Below, piece after piece: positions 17,124-25,883 of a DNA stretch of 64,000 nucleotides. The stretch comes from Melioribacteraceae bacterium 4301-Me (GTDB lineage: Bacteria > Bacteroidota > Ignavibacteria > Ignavibacteriales > Melioribacteraceae). Made by a program: the position numbers and the translations under genes. Below the pieces are notes generated by a model. It saw only the letters and a list, made by a program, of their open reading frames with translations, was not told the origin of the DNA and searched no databases. Location: the NCBI GenBank assembly GCA_041538185.1, contig JBGORM010000003.1, positions 62,001 to 126,000 on the forward strand, read 5' to 3'. The stretch's first letter is position 1. Each line of letters starts with the position of its first letter.

Positions 17124-17722
17124 ATGCACCTTTTTTTAAATTCGGTTTTTTTGGTAACGAGGTTAGTTTAATTCTTGCATTTGTGATTGGTATTGCTTTT
17201 GGATTTGCACTTGAAAGAGGAGGATTTGGTAACGCAAGAATTTTGGCCGCTCAATTTTATTTTACTGATATGCGCGTTCTTAAAGTGATGTTTACTGCAA
17301 TCGTTACTGCGATGCTTGGCGTTTATTATTTAACATGGATTGGCTGGCTTGACTTGTCTTTAGTCTACATTAGCGATACTTATATGCTACCTCAAGCTTT
17401 GGGTGGCTTTATTCTCGGTGTGGGTTTTGTAATTGGAGGGTATTGCCCCGGTACCTCAGTGGTTTCTTTTGCTTCAGGTAGATTAGATGGACTGATTTTT
17501 ATTTTAGGCGTTATGTTTGGAATCTTTGTCTTTGGCGTAGTATTTCCTTTAATAAACTCTTTTTACTATTCGACTTATATGGGCAAGGTTACTTTACAAG
17601 AATGGTCTGATACATCGTATGGGTTTATGGTGTTTTTAGTTGTAGTAATGGCTTTGGCTGCTTTTGTTGTGGCAGAAAAAGTAGAAAAGAAAATGTCTGA
17701 AAAATTAAAGGTCTCAAAATGA
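17120..17722 (+). CDS. YeeE/YedE (TsuA-like) half transporter 2
   Basis: The start is ATG 17120, 8 bases after AAGGAGG and overlapping the previous stop; an in-frame ATG at 17114 is too close to that ribosome-binding site, and the longer frame from 17051 lies wholly in the upstream gene. The 200-residue protein has about six helices, LERGGFGNAR near residue 31, and GGYCPGTSVVSFASGRLDG with the conserved Cys109. Translational coupling suggests equal amounts of the two halves, which probably assemble as a heterodimeric thiosulfate-type channel. Its stop overlaps the rhodanese start by four bases. Confidence 0.85.
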   Translation: MNAPFFKFGFFGNEVSLILAFVIGIAFGFALERGGFGNARILAAQFYFTDMRVLKVMFTAIVTAMLGVYYLTWIGWLDLSLVYISDTYMLPQALGGFILGVGFVIGGYCPGTSVVSFASGRLDGLIFILGVMFGIFVFGVVFPLINSFYYSTYMGKVTLQEWSDTSYGFMVFLVVVMALAAFVVAEKVEKKMSEKLKVSK

Positions 17723-18366
17723 ATAAAATATTCTCAAAGCTTGATGCATCTAAAAAATTAGCTTTAATTGCCTTACTGCTTGGTATTGCTGCTTTATTTA
17801 TAGGTAACCCCAAAAATTCAACGAGCATAAGGGTTAATGTCAAAGAATTGGCTCAGTCAACATTGAACGATAAAGAACTAATTTCTGTGAATGATTTAGC
17901 TGAATGGATAATTAAAGGCAATTCTGATTTTGTATTAGTTGACTTACGCGACAGTAAAAGTTATAGTGAGTACAATATTCCTACTTCAATCAATATTCGT
18001 TTGAATGAGCTACTAAATTCTAACCTTTTACGAAATCAAAAGATAATTTTATATGGAAATGATGACATTACTGCAGCGCAAGCGTGGTTTATTTTAAGAA
18101 GCGATGGTTATAAAAACGTCTATATTTTAAATGGCGGATTAGAAGCTTGGAAAAATAAAATCTTGTTTCCAGTATTAGCACAAAACGCAAATACAGAGGA
18201 AAAAGCAGAATTTGAAAAAATAAAAGAAATAAGCAAATTCTTTGGCGGAACTCCTAAAATTGGTTTGACAGAAAAAAACAATATGCCTGAAATTGAAATG
18301 CCTGTACCTAAAATGCCTGCTATGATAAATTTGCAACCGAAGAAAAAGAAAAGAGAAGGATGTTGA
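17719..18366 (+). CDS. Membrane-anchored rhodanese-fold protein lacking the catalytic Cys
   Basis: This 215-residue protein has one N-terminal anchor (residues 12-29) and a rhodanese domain (residues ~50-155) with VLVDLRDSKSYSEYNIPTSINI and GYKNVYILNGGLEAW. The active-site loop, normally YC-x-x-G-x-R-S, reads YGNDDITA: the sulfur-carrying Cys is Gly113. A Pro/Met-rich, then Lys-rich tail (KKKKREGC) ends in Cys215, the only Cys in the protein. It closes the sulfur operon and overlaps the transporter gene by ATGA. A role as a sulfur or thiol carrier through its terminal Cys is my inference; a purely structural or binding role is equally possible. Confidence 0.82.
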   Translation: MNKIFSKLDASKKLALIALLLGIAALFIGNPKNSTSIRVNVKELAQSTLNDKELISVNDLAEWIIKGNSDFVLVDLRDSKSYSEYNIPTSINIRLNELLNSNLLRNQKIILYGNDDITAAQAWFILRSDGYKNVYILNGGLEAWKNKILFPVLAQNANTEEKAEFEKIKEISKFFGGTPKIGLTEKNNMPEIEMPVPKMPAMINLQPKKKKREGC

Positions 18367-18494
18367 CAAATTTTTTTGCCAATTAGTGTAGTGTAATGAT
18401 TCTCTGATTATTGGAAGCGAAAATTTTAGGAATAATTATCATTGTTCTGCAAAGTATAGTGAGAATTAAATTTCATAAAAAGTTTTGAGGTTTA

Positions 18495-18971
18495 TTATAT
18501 TATTTCATTGAAAAATTTATACTTGTCTGCGAGCTTATAATGCTTTATGGCTTTCTCCAAAATACTTTCACGTATTACTAAAACAATTTTTCCGACAAAA
18601 ATTTTTTTATTATAGATTAATTCACTAATTAGCGGTTCAAGTCCGTTCCCGTTCAATTCTAATGGCCCAACTTCATCGATAATTAACCAATTTAAATTTT
18701 TCCTTATGTTTTGATTTAATATAATTTTTGCCCAATCAAACGTATCTTTGTTAAAAAAATACTTTCCGATTTTATATGAATTTGATGTTTCATTAGTTTC
18801 TAATGGTTTCAAGGTTTTGGTGGAAAGATGGTAAATGTATCGTTTTCCTTCAATAAGAGGTTGTAATATTCCATCAATATTTTTTTGAGCTGAAGCCCAT
18901 TGCAGCAAACGTGTCGTTTTACCTGTGCCAATTTTACCTGTATAAATATATATGTTATTTATCTTACTCAT
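18495..18971 (-). CDS. THEP1-like nucleoside-triphosphatase (P-loop NTPase)
   Basis: This 158-residue protein has a Walker A motif GKIGTGKT (residues ~12-19) and a Walker B/signature stretch WLIIDEVGPLELNGNGLEP, the signature of the THEP1 (NTPase_1) family, which hydrolyses NTPs with low turnover. Its start overlaps the 3' end of the upstream membrane-protein gene by 8 bases. The pairing suggests that the NTPase works with that membrane protein, perhaps energising or regulating it. It converges on the sulfur operon, with about 130 bases between the two stops. Confidence 0.8.
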   Translation of the reverse strand: MSKINNIYIYTGKIGTGKTTRLLQWASAQKNIDGILQPLIEGKRYIYHLSTKTLKPLETNETSNSYKIGKYFFNKDTFDWAKIILNQNIRKNLNWLIIDEVGPLELNGNGLEPLISELIYNKKIFVGKIVLVIRESILEKAIKHYKLADKYKFFNEII

Positions 18972-20031
18972 TTAGTTCGTAAATAAGAATCATAATGAGT
19001 GATGTATAAAGAAAATTTTTAATTCTTGTTATTCCTTTTTTATCCTGAGAATTCTCCCATGCATAGTTAAGCAATGTCTTGAACTTTGGAAATAAGCTAA
19101 TTGCTCTGTTTATTTCAGAATTGTAAGCTAATTGTTTTTTTACAATTACTTTTCTAAAGAATTTTACAATGACTGGTGAAAGAAAATAGAACCAAATTAA
19201 AGTAATAGCAAATGATCTTATAATCATTAATAATATTTCAATTGATTTCTGTTTGTTGAATTGCGGAGTAAAATATGAGTAAACGGCAAGACTAAAAAAT
19301 ATAGTAAGAATTATTATCCCTGATGTTTTTTGCCACCACTTTTTCTTTTTGTTGGTTTTTCTTTTTTCAAAAAGATCTATATTATTATTAAACTTTTCGT
19401 TGTCGATCTTAAACATGTCGGCCATTTGTTTAATTTTTTGTGGAATTGAAAAGGCCTTAATACCAACTATTAATCCAGCAAATGCATGTATACTTATGTA
19501 GATTGATATTAAAACAATACTTATGTTTTGTGGCAGAATAGATACAACCAAATTCAGTTCCTTCAATATGGATTCATAAAAAAGATCAATTGAATGCCAA
19601 AAAGTAGTCCCAAATAAAATAGTGAGGATAATAATTTTTTGTAAAGCCGAAAGTGTTAAAGCAGTAACGCCTAAAAGTATTGTAGAAAGAAGTTCGTATT
19701 TGAAAAAACTAAAAAATAAAAAACCTAATAACCCTTGTAACGAAACTGCAAAATAAGCGGTTAATGGTGCATAGGGACTAACAACTGCTTTTATTAAAAT
19801 TACAGTCATAGTTGAACGTAAAATCATTATTGGTTTTTTACTATAATGGGCAATAAGGAAAATAAAAAGTACCGCAAAACTTCCTATAATTAAACCTGTA
19901 AAAGGTATTTTTAATATATGAAGAATTCCTCCGAATACAGATTCAGTAAATCCCCAAATAGCAGTAACCTTTTGCACAGCTGCTATTGAATTAAAATGGG
20001 TAGGTTTATAATCCCAAGTTACTTCTCTCAA
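18964..20031 (-). CDS. Uncharacterised polytopic membrane protein linked to the NTPase
   Basis: This is a 355-residue protein. The first ~200 residues contain about six helices, with the phrase WGFTESVFGGILHILKIPF near residue 26, Gly-rich and somewhat like ECF-type substrate-binding (S) components. A charged loop (residues ~200-230, with KRKTNKKKKW) precedes two further helices and a basic C-terminal part. I do not recognise a named family. Translational overlap with the THEP1-like NTPase, and a MarR gene 33 bases upstream, suggest a small regulated transport or membrane-signal unit. Confidence 0.6.
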   Translation of the reverse strand: MREVTWDYKPTHFNSIAAVQKVTAIWGFTESVFGGILHILKIPFTGLIIGSFAVLFIFLIAHYSKKPIMILRSTMTVILIKAVVSPYAPLTAYFAVSLQGLLGFLFFSFFKYELLSTILLGVTALTLSALQKIIILTILFGTTFWHSIDLFYESILKELNLVVSILPQNISIVLISIYISIHAFAGLIVGIKAFSIPQKIKQMADMFKIDNEKFNNNIDLFEKRKTNKKKKWWQKTSGIIILTIFFSLAVYSYFTPQFNKQKSIEILLMIIRSFAITLIWFYFLSPVIVKFFRKVIVKKQLAYNSEINRAISLFPKFKTLLNYAWENSQDKKGITRIKNFLYTSLIMILIYELNE

Positions 20032-20064
20032 TTTTACTAAAATCCTTTTATTCTGATAAGTTAA

Positions 20065-20553
20065 CTACAATGTTAAATTTTCTAATGATTGTTCTTTTTG
20101 CAGCCAAGAATCCAATGCAGAGATTACAATGCTAAGCGTTTCTAAAACTACATTACGTTTTCCAGGTTCAATTTGTTGTAGAATTTCTTTGTGAAGCTGT
20201 ATATACTTTTTGTCAACGGAAGCTAAAAAGGGTCTGCTTTTCTCGGTCAAATATACAATCACATTTCTTTTATCGGCATCGTTTACTCTTCTTTTAATCA
20301 ACTCTTTTGATTCTAACGAAGTAATAATATGGGTTACCCTTCCTTGAGTAATTTGCAAATTAGATGCTATTTCTTTTACTGGCATTTCATTCTTGAAAGT
20401 GAACAAACGTAAGCATTTAAATTCTGCTGGCGTTAAGTTAATTAAGTTGGCAAAATGTTTTTCTTTGTCAGCACACTTTTTTGAAATCTCACAAGTTAGT
20501 TCAGCCATTTTTTCAGCTTGTGATAAAAGCTCTTCTTCGTTAATTGAATTCAT
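20065..20553 (-). CDS. MarR-family transcriptional regulator
   Basis: This 162-residue protein has a winged helix in the middle: LTPAEFKCLRLF, then the recognition region VKEIASNLQITQGRVTHIITSLESKELI and the wing RRVNDADKRNVIVYLT, with the D-x-R-x motif typical of MarR. Two Cys near the N-terminus (residues 20 and 27, CEISKKC) could be redox-active, but this is only a possibility. The ribosome-binding site AGAGGTG is clear on the minus strand. It is the first gene of the unit with the membrane protein and the NTPase. Confidence 0.88.
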   Translation of the reverse strand: MNSINEEELLSQAEKMAELTCEISKKCADKEKHFANLINLTPAEFKCLRLFTFKNEMPVKEIASNLQITQGRVTHIITSLESKELIKRRVNDADKRNVIVYLTEKSRPFLASVDKKYIQLHKEILQQIEPGKRNVVLETLSIVISALDSWLQKEQSLENLTL

Positions 20554-20576
20554 ATTTCACCTCTTATAATTCACTA

Positions 20577-20595
20577 TGCAAATTAGTTTTTTGCA
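20577..20595. promoter_or_regulatory. Candidate MarR operator palindrome
   Basis: TGCAAA at 20577-20582 and TTTGCA at 20590-20595 form a 19-base dyad with a 7-base spacer, 24 bases upstream of the MarR start. Size and place fit MarR autoregulation; binding is inferred. The remaining 20554-20923 gap shows nothing else I can name. Confidence 0.4.
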
Positions 20596-20923
20596 CAAGT
20601 ATGTACAAGCATATCTCGTTACTTAATTTAGTGTTTAATTACGACTATAAGTCTACTTTCAAGCCCATCTTTTGATTTTTATACAAAAATTTTGCTTCTT
20701 AATAATTATAGAATACTTAGCTTAAAAATTCATTAGAACTATTTTTTTGACAACTGCCAACTTTTCATGGCTATCATAATTACTTTGCTGCTTGATAACT
20801 GAGATTAGTTGTTGATTATCCAATATGAGGTTCAATTTTTTAGCAAAAATTTCTTACATAATATTCCTTTTTTAGTTAATACAAAGTTATTTTTGCTTAA
20901 CATTTATATTAAAGTTTTTGTCA

Positions 20924-21895
20924 ATGAAAATATTAGTTACAGGTGGTGCGGGCTATATTGGATCTCACTTTGTAAAATTTATGAATAATGGCGATAATGA
21001 GATTACGGTAATTGATAATCTCTCGCGTGGTTATAAACAAGCAATACCTAAAAATGTAAAGTTTTTTCATATAGGCATAGAAGAGTACGATAAATTAATC
21101 TCAATTTTGCAAAACAATAATTTTGATGTTGTTGTTCATTTTGCTGCTTATGCTTACGTGGGGGAATCAGTTGAAAAGCCCGATATTTACTATGAGAACA
21201 ATGTTATAGGCAGTTACAAATTGATTAAAGCTGCAGCAGTTTCGGGAATAAAAAAATTTGTTTTTTCATCGACTTGCTCAGTCTACGGTAATCCTGTAAA
21301 TATTCCTATTTCGGAAGAGCAATATCCAATCCCAATCAATCCTTATGCTAAAAGCAAATTAATCATTGAAAGCATGCTTAAAGATTTTGAGAGCAGTCAT
21401 GGGATGAATTATATTAGCTTGAGGTATTTTAATGCTGCCGGATGTGATTTTGAAGGTTCTATTGGCGAGAGCCATAACCCTGAACCACATTTAATACCAA
21501 ATGTTCTTTTGGCATCATTAGGCAAGAAAAAGTTGTACATTTATGGTAACGATTATCCAACACCTGACGGTACATGTATTCGCGATTATGTTCATGTGGT
21601 TGATTTATCCGAAGCACATTATAAAGCAATAAAGCTGCTTAATAAAGAAAATAAATCATACATTATTAATTTAGGAAGTGGAAGAGGATATTCTAATTTA
21701 GAAATTTTACGGGTATCTGAAGAAATTGCTAAAACAAGAATTCCTTTCACTTTTTCTGAACGAAGAAAAGGCGATCCAGCAATTTTAATTGCAGATATTA
21801 AAAAAGCTGCCGAATTATTAAATTGGAAACCCAAATATAATTTGTATGATATCATTACTACTGCTTATTTATGGCTGAAAAATCCGAAATACTAA
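20924..21895 (+). CDS. galE: UDP-glucose 4-epimerase
   Basis: This 323-residue SDR enzyme starts at ATG 20924 (MKILVTGGAGYIGSH), six bases after an in-frame TTG. The NAD-binding GGAGYIG, the HFAAYAYVGESVEKP segment, Ser in SSTCSVYG, catalytic Tyr and Lys in NPYAKSK, and the LRYFNAAG block are all GalE-specific. It interconverts UDP-glucose and UDP-galactose, feeding polysaccharide synthesis. It is followed after one base by rfbC and then ugd, so the three form a nucleotide-sugar operon. Confidence 0.93.
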   Translation: MKILVTGGAGYIGSHFVKFMNNGDNEITVIDNLSRGYKQAIPKNVKFFHIGIEEYDKLISILQNNNFDVVVHFAAYAYVGESVEKPDIYYENNVIGSYKLIKAAAVSGIKKFVFSSTCSVYGNPVNIPISEEQYPIPINPYAKSKLIIESMLKDFESSHGMNYISLRYFNAAGCDFEGSIGESHNPEPHLIPNVLLASLGKKKLYIYGNDYPTPDGTCIRDYVHVVDLSEAHYKAIKLLNKENKSYIINLGSGRGYSNLEILRVSEEIAKTRIPFTFSERRKGDPAILIADIKKAAELLNWKPKYNLYDIITTAYLWLKNPKY

Positions 21896-21896
21896 T

Positions 21897-22445
21897 ATGA
21901 ACATTGAAAAAGTCTTTATAAAAGATTTGCTGATTATAAAACCTGATGTTTACTACGATTCAAGAGGATTTTTTTTTGAGTCTTATAATAAAAGTAGATT
22001 CGAAAATATAGGATTGAATTATAATTTTGTGCAAGATAATATCTCAAAGTCAAAAAAAGGGACAATTAGAGGATTGCACTATCAAGTTGGAGAAAGTGCA
22101 CAAGATAAGTTATGCTTTGTGCTACTTGGAAAGGTTCTTGATGTCGCCGTAGATATTAGATTTGGTTCACCAACTTTCGGTAAATATTTTTCTATAGAAC
22201 TTTCTGAAGAAAATAAACTGCAATTTTTAATTCCTAAAGGCTTTGCGCATGGTTTTTCTGTCTTATCTGAAGAGGCTGTTTTTTGTTATAAATGCTCTTC
22301 GTTCTATAATAAGAATAGCGAAAGAATTATAAGGTTCGATGACCCTAATCTTTCTATCGATTGGAAAGTTGATAAGCCAATTGTTTCGGATAAGGACTTA
22401 AATGGTAAGTTATTTTCGGAAATAGACAAAGATTTTACATATTAG
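21897..22445 (+). CDS. rfbC: dTDP-4-dehydrorhamnose 3,5-epimerase
   Basis: This 182-residue cupin enzyme of the RmlC family contains DSRGFFFESYN, FVQDNISKSKKGTIRGLHYQ with the catalytic His, LDVAVDIRFGSPTFG and PKGFAHGF. It epimerises C3 and C5 of dTDP-4-keto-6-deoxyglucose on the way to dTDP-L-rhamnose. Neither rmlA nor rmlB is in the window, although an rmlD-like reductase lies at 25.9 kb. It starts directly after galE and stops 24 bases before the chosen start of ugd. Confidence 0.92.
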   Translation: MNIEKVFIKDLLIIKPDVYYDSRGFFFESYNKSRFENIGLNYNFVQDNISKSKKGTIRGLHYQVGESAQDKLCFVLLGKVLDVAVDIRFGSPTFGKYFSIELSEENKLQFLIPKGFAHGFSVLSEEAVFCYKCSSFYNKNSERIIRFDDPNLSIDWKVDKPIVSDKDLNGKLFSEIDKDFTY

Positions 22446-22469
22446 TTGTTTGCATTAACAGGAGGTTTA

Positions 22470-23807
22470 ATGAATCTTTCAATTATTGGTACAGGGTATG
22501 TTGGATTGGTAACTGGGACTTGTTTTGCTGAAATGGGAAATTATGTTATTTGTGTTGATAATAATGTTACAAAATTAAGAAAATTAAAAAAAGGCATTGT
22601 ACCTATTTATGAACCCGGTCTGGATATTCTATTCACAAGAAATTTAGAAAAGAAAAGATTGACTTTTACAGACGACCTTCAATTTGCAGTTTTAAATTCA
22701 GAGATAATTTTTCTTTGTTTACCCACCCCGCAAAGTGAAGATGGTTCAGCCGATTTAAAACATGTGCGCGAGGTTACTGAAAAAATTGGAACGATATTGA
22801 AAAAGAAAGGGAATAAAAGCCTGAAAATAATCGTCAATAAAAGTACAGTCCCTGTAGGCACATCTAAAGAATTGATTAAAATTTTGCAGGAAAAAGGTCT
22901 AAAAAATTTCGATGTTGTTTCCAACCCGGAATTTTTACGTGAAGGATTTGCCGTTGAAGATTTTATGAAACCAGACAGAATAGTATTAGGAGCCAAGAGT
23001 AAAGAAGCATTAGAAAAAATGAAATTATTATACGAGCCTTTTGTAAGACAAGGAAATCCAATCTTGGAAATGGATCATGAAAGCGCTGAAGTTACAAAAT
23101 ACGCTGCAAATTCTTACCTTGCAATGAGAATTACCTTTATGAATGAACTGGCAAATTTTTGCGAGAAAGTTGGAGCTAATGTAGACCTTGTTAGAAAAGG
23201 ATTGGGATCGGATACAAGAATTGGAAAAAGATTTTTATTCCCTGGAATTGGTTATGGTGGTTCTTGCTTCCCAAAAGATGTAAATGCTTTGATTAATACT
23301 TCAAAGCAGTACGGCTCAGAAATGACAATCTTAACCCAAGTAAGTAAAGTAAACGAAAGGCAAAAACTAATATTAATAGAAAAGCTAAAAGCTCACTTTA
23401 ATAATGATATTCATAATAAGAAAATTGCTGTATGGGGTTTGGCTTTTAAACCAAATACTGATGACATGAGGGAGGCAGCATCTATCTCTGTTATTAAAGA
23501 ACTGTTAAGAAATAAAATTACTGTTGCAGCATACGACCCCGCAGCTATGGAAAATGCAAAATACTATTTTAACGATTCAATAGAATATTCAGATGAACCC
23601 TATGGCGCACTTAAAAATGCAGATGCATTGATGATTTTAACAGAATGGAATGAGTTTCGTAATCCAGACTTTGAAAAAATTAAAAGCGAACTCAAACATA
23701 AAATTATATTTGATGGAAGAAATATTTTTGACCCAGATAAAATGGAGGAGCTTGGGTTCACTTACTACAGCATTGGAAGAAGAGCTGTTATCCAGAAAAA
23801 ATCATAG
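22470..23807 (+). CDS. ugd: UDP-glucose 6-dehydrogenase
   Basis: The protein has 445 residues from ATG 22470, placed just after AGGAGGT; the open frame extends back to a TTG right after rfbC, but the ribosome-binding site decides for the ATG. The NAD-binding MNLSIIGTGYVGLVTGTCFAEMG and the catalytic Cys in GYGGSCFPKD are clear, as is VWGLAFKPNTDDMREA in the UDP-binding domain. It oxidises UDP-glucose to UDP-glucuronate for exopolysaccharide or envelope glycans. Its stop overlaps the convergent bshA stop region by six bases. Confidence 0.93.
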   Translation: MNLSIIGTGYVGLVTGTCFAEMGNYVICVDNNVTKLRKLKKGIVPIYEPGLDILFTRNLEKKRLTFTDDLQFAVLNSEIIFLCLPTPQSEDGSADLKHVREVTEKIGTILKKKGNKSLKIIVNKSTVPVGTSKELIKILQEKGLKNFDVVSNPEFLREGFAVEDFMKPDRIVLGAKSKEALEKMKLLYEPFVRQGNPILEMDHESAEVTKYAANSYLAMRITFMNELANFCEKVGANVDLVRKGLGSDTRIGKRFLFPGIGYGGSCFPKDVNALINTSKQYGSEMTILTQVSKVNERQKLILIEKLKAHFNNDIHNKKIAVWGLAFKPNTDDMREAASISVIKELLRNKITVAAYDPAAMENAKYYFNDSIEYSDEPYGALKNADALMILTEWNEFRNPDFEKIKSELKHKIIFDGRNIFDPDKMEELGFTYYSIGRRAVIQKKS

Positions 23808-24929
23808 GTTTAGGATTTTTTCGTAGTATTTAACATACTTTGGTACAATATAATTTTTGTCAAAATTATTTACCGCTCTTGCACGTGAGTTGGCAGAAAA
23901 TACAGCATATTTTTTTTCATTCTGCAATAATTCAATTACGTATTTTGCCATTCGTTCGATATCTCCAATTTCAGCAATGTAGCCTGTTTCGTTGTGAACT
24001 ACTAATTCTGGTAAACCTCCTACACTTGTGCTAACTACTGGCAACCCGCAAGCCATAGCTTCAAGGGCACTTAAACCAAAACTTTCAGATTGTGAAGGCA
24101 TTATAAAAATATCACATGCATTTAATATATCTGCCAGACCATCCTGCTTGCCTAAAAAGATAACATCCTTTTGTAAATCTAATTCCCTTGTAAGTCTTTC
24201 ACATTCTGATCTGTCAGGTCCATCACCAATTAACACCAGCTTTGATGGAATTTCTTTTTTTACTTTTTGCAGTATCCGAATAGCATCAGGTACTCGTTTA
24301 ACTTGTCTAAAATTTGAAGTGTGTACTAATATCTTTTCACCATTGCAACCAATGTGTTTTCTAAAGGATTTGTTTTCATTTGGCTTATAAATATTTGTGT
24401 CAACAAAATTATGTATTACTTCTATCTCTTTGTTTATGTTATAATTTGTAAGTGTTTTTTCTTTTAAGAATCTTGAAACCGCAGTAACTCCGTCGCTTTC
24501 TTCAATACTGAACTTAACTAATGGCATAAAAGAAGGTTCAAGTCCCACAAGTGTGATGTCAGTCCCATGTAAGGTTGTAATAAATTTAAAATCTCCGCCC
24601 ATTTTTTTCTTAACTTGCTTTGCTAAATATGCGCTAACAGCATGTGGAATAGCATAATGAACATGAAGTATGTCTAGGCTTTCATATTGAGCTACTTCCA
24701 ATATTTTGCTTGTCAATGCTAATCCATATAAGGAATGTTCAAATAGTGGATAGTTACTCACTTCAACTTCGTGGAAGTAAATATTCTCAATATATTTATT
24801 TAACCTGCGGGGTAGAGCGTAACTAATAAAATGGACTTGGTGACCTTCTGAGGCAAGAGCTATTCCAAGCTCAGTTGCTACAACTCCGCTACCGCCATAA
24901 GTTGGATAACATGTAATTCCAATTTTCAT
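23802..24929 (-). CDS. bshA: N-acetyl-alpha-D-glucosaminyl L-malate synthase (bacillithiol synthesis)
   Basis: This 375-residue GT4 glycosyltransferase has the BshA start KIGITCYPTYGGSGVVATELGIALA, then LHVHYAIPHAVSAYLAKQ and LHGTDITLVG. The C-terminal nucleotide-sugar domain shows PSQSESFGLSALEAMACGLPVV with the two acidic residues of the E-x7-E motif. It joins UDP-GlcNAc and L-malate in the first step of bacillithiol. A bacilliredoxin gene at 45.3 kb supports the use of this thiol. bshB and bshC are not in the window. Confidence 0.92.
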   Translation of the reverse strand: MKIGITCYPTYGGSGVVATELGIALASEGHQVHFISYALPRRLNKYIENIYFHEVEVSNYPLFEHSLYGLALTSKILEVAQYESLDILHVHYAIPHAVSAYLAKQVKKKMGGDFKFITTLHGTDITLVGLEPSFMPLVKFSIEESDGVTAVSRFLKEKTLTNYNINKEIEVIHNFVDTNIYKPNENKSFRKHIGCNGEKILVHTSNFRQVKRVPDAIRILQKVKKEIPSKLVLIGDGPDRSECERLTRELDLQKDVIFLGKQDGLADILNACDIFIMPSQSESFGLSALEAMACGLPVVSTSVGGLPELVVHNETGYIAEIGDIERMAKYVIELLQNEKKYAVFSANSRARAVNNFDKNYIVPKYVKYYEKILNL

Positions 24930-25007
24930 TTTGTTTATAAAATTAGTTGTTAAGTTTATGCTTATTTATTTTTTTATTGCATCTAAAATAATTCTTTTTT
25001 GCTAAGC

Positions 25008-25883
25008 ATGAAAATATTGTTAATTGGCAGCACAATACTAGACAATATCGAATCACCAAGTTTAAGCTTAAAACCTGGTGGTGTTTTTTATAATACTTTG
25101 GCATTTTCATTTATCTTAAAAAATACCGACGAACTGTTTTTGTTAACAAGATATAACAGCTACTTGAAATCCTATTACAGCAAGTTTGCTAAAAAAACTA
25201 ATTTTTCATTTTCTGTTGAATCAAAAAATATACCGGAAGTATATCTAATAATTCAGAATGTTGACGAGAGATCTGAAGTTTACAAAAATATTTCTGCGAG
25301 TTTATCAATAAATGAATCTATTGCTTTTAATCAATTTGATGGAATATTTATTAACATGACTACAGGGTTCGACATTACCTTAAAAGATCTATTTTTTATT
25401 AGAAAGCGTTTTAACGGACTTATTTATTTTGATGTTCACACACTTGCTAGAGGTATTGATGAGAAGGGGAATAGGAATTTTAAAAAAATTGAAAATGCTA
25501 AAGATTGGCTTGCTAATGTAGATATAGTGCAGGCTAATGAGAATGAGTTGTTAACATTAAGCGACAGTACAAACGAGTTTGACATTGCAAACGAAGTATT
25601 GACTTTTGGTCCTAAAATATTAATTGTTACAAAAGCCCAAAAAGGTGCAAGATTATTTTACAGAAAGGATAATGCTCTAAACTCCTATTTTGTTAAAGCA
25701 CAGCAATATCAAGTAGTTAACAAAATTGGGTGTGGAGATGTTTTTGGGACGGTTTTCTTTTATTTTTATATTGCTACAAAAAATATTTTTAACTCGCTTA
25801 AAAAGGCTGTAGAAGCAGGTTCATTATCTACAACTTTTACCACTTTTGAAGAATACGAGAGAATTAAAAATGTATTTGGCTGA
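25008..25883 (+). CDS. PfkB-family sugar/nucleoside kinase
   Basis: The protein has 291 residues from ATG 25008 (an earlier in-frame TTG at 24999 is less likely). The PfkB C-terminal signature is readable as NKIGCGDVFGTVFFYF, with catalytic Asp in GCGD. The N-terminal substrate part is short and diverged (LLIGSTILDNIES, GGVFYNTLAFSF), so the sugar cannot be named. The 3' end overlaps the rmlD-like gene by 14 bases. Coupling to a nucleotide-sugar reductase hints at a role in activating an unusual sugar. Confidence 0.82.
   Translation: MKILLIGSTILDNIESPSLSLKPGGVFYNTLAFSFILKNTDELFLLTRYNSYLKSYYSKFAKKTNFSFSVESKNIPEVYLIIQNVDERSEVYKNISASLSINESIAFNQFDGIFINMTTGFDITLKDLFFIRKRFNGLIYFDVHTLARGIDEKGNRNFKKIENAKDWLANVDIVQANENELLTLSDSTNEFDIANEVLTFGPKILIVTKAQKGARLFYRKDNALNSYFVKAQQYQVVNKIGCGDVFGTVFFYFYIATKNIFNSLKKAVEAGSLSTTFTTFEEYERIKNVFG

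Noticed and set aside
22679..22996. 105-codon frame opposite ugd
   Set aside because: Antisense shadow; no ribosome-binding site or family signal.
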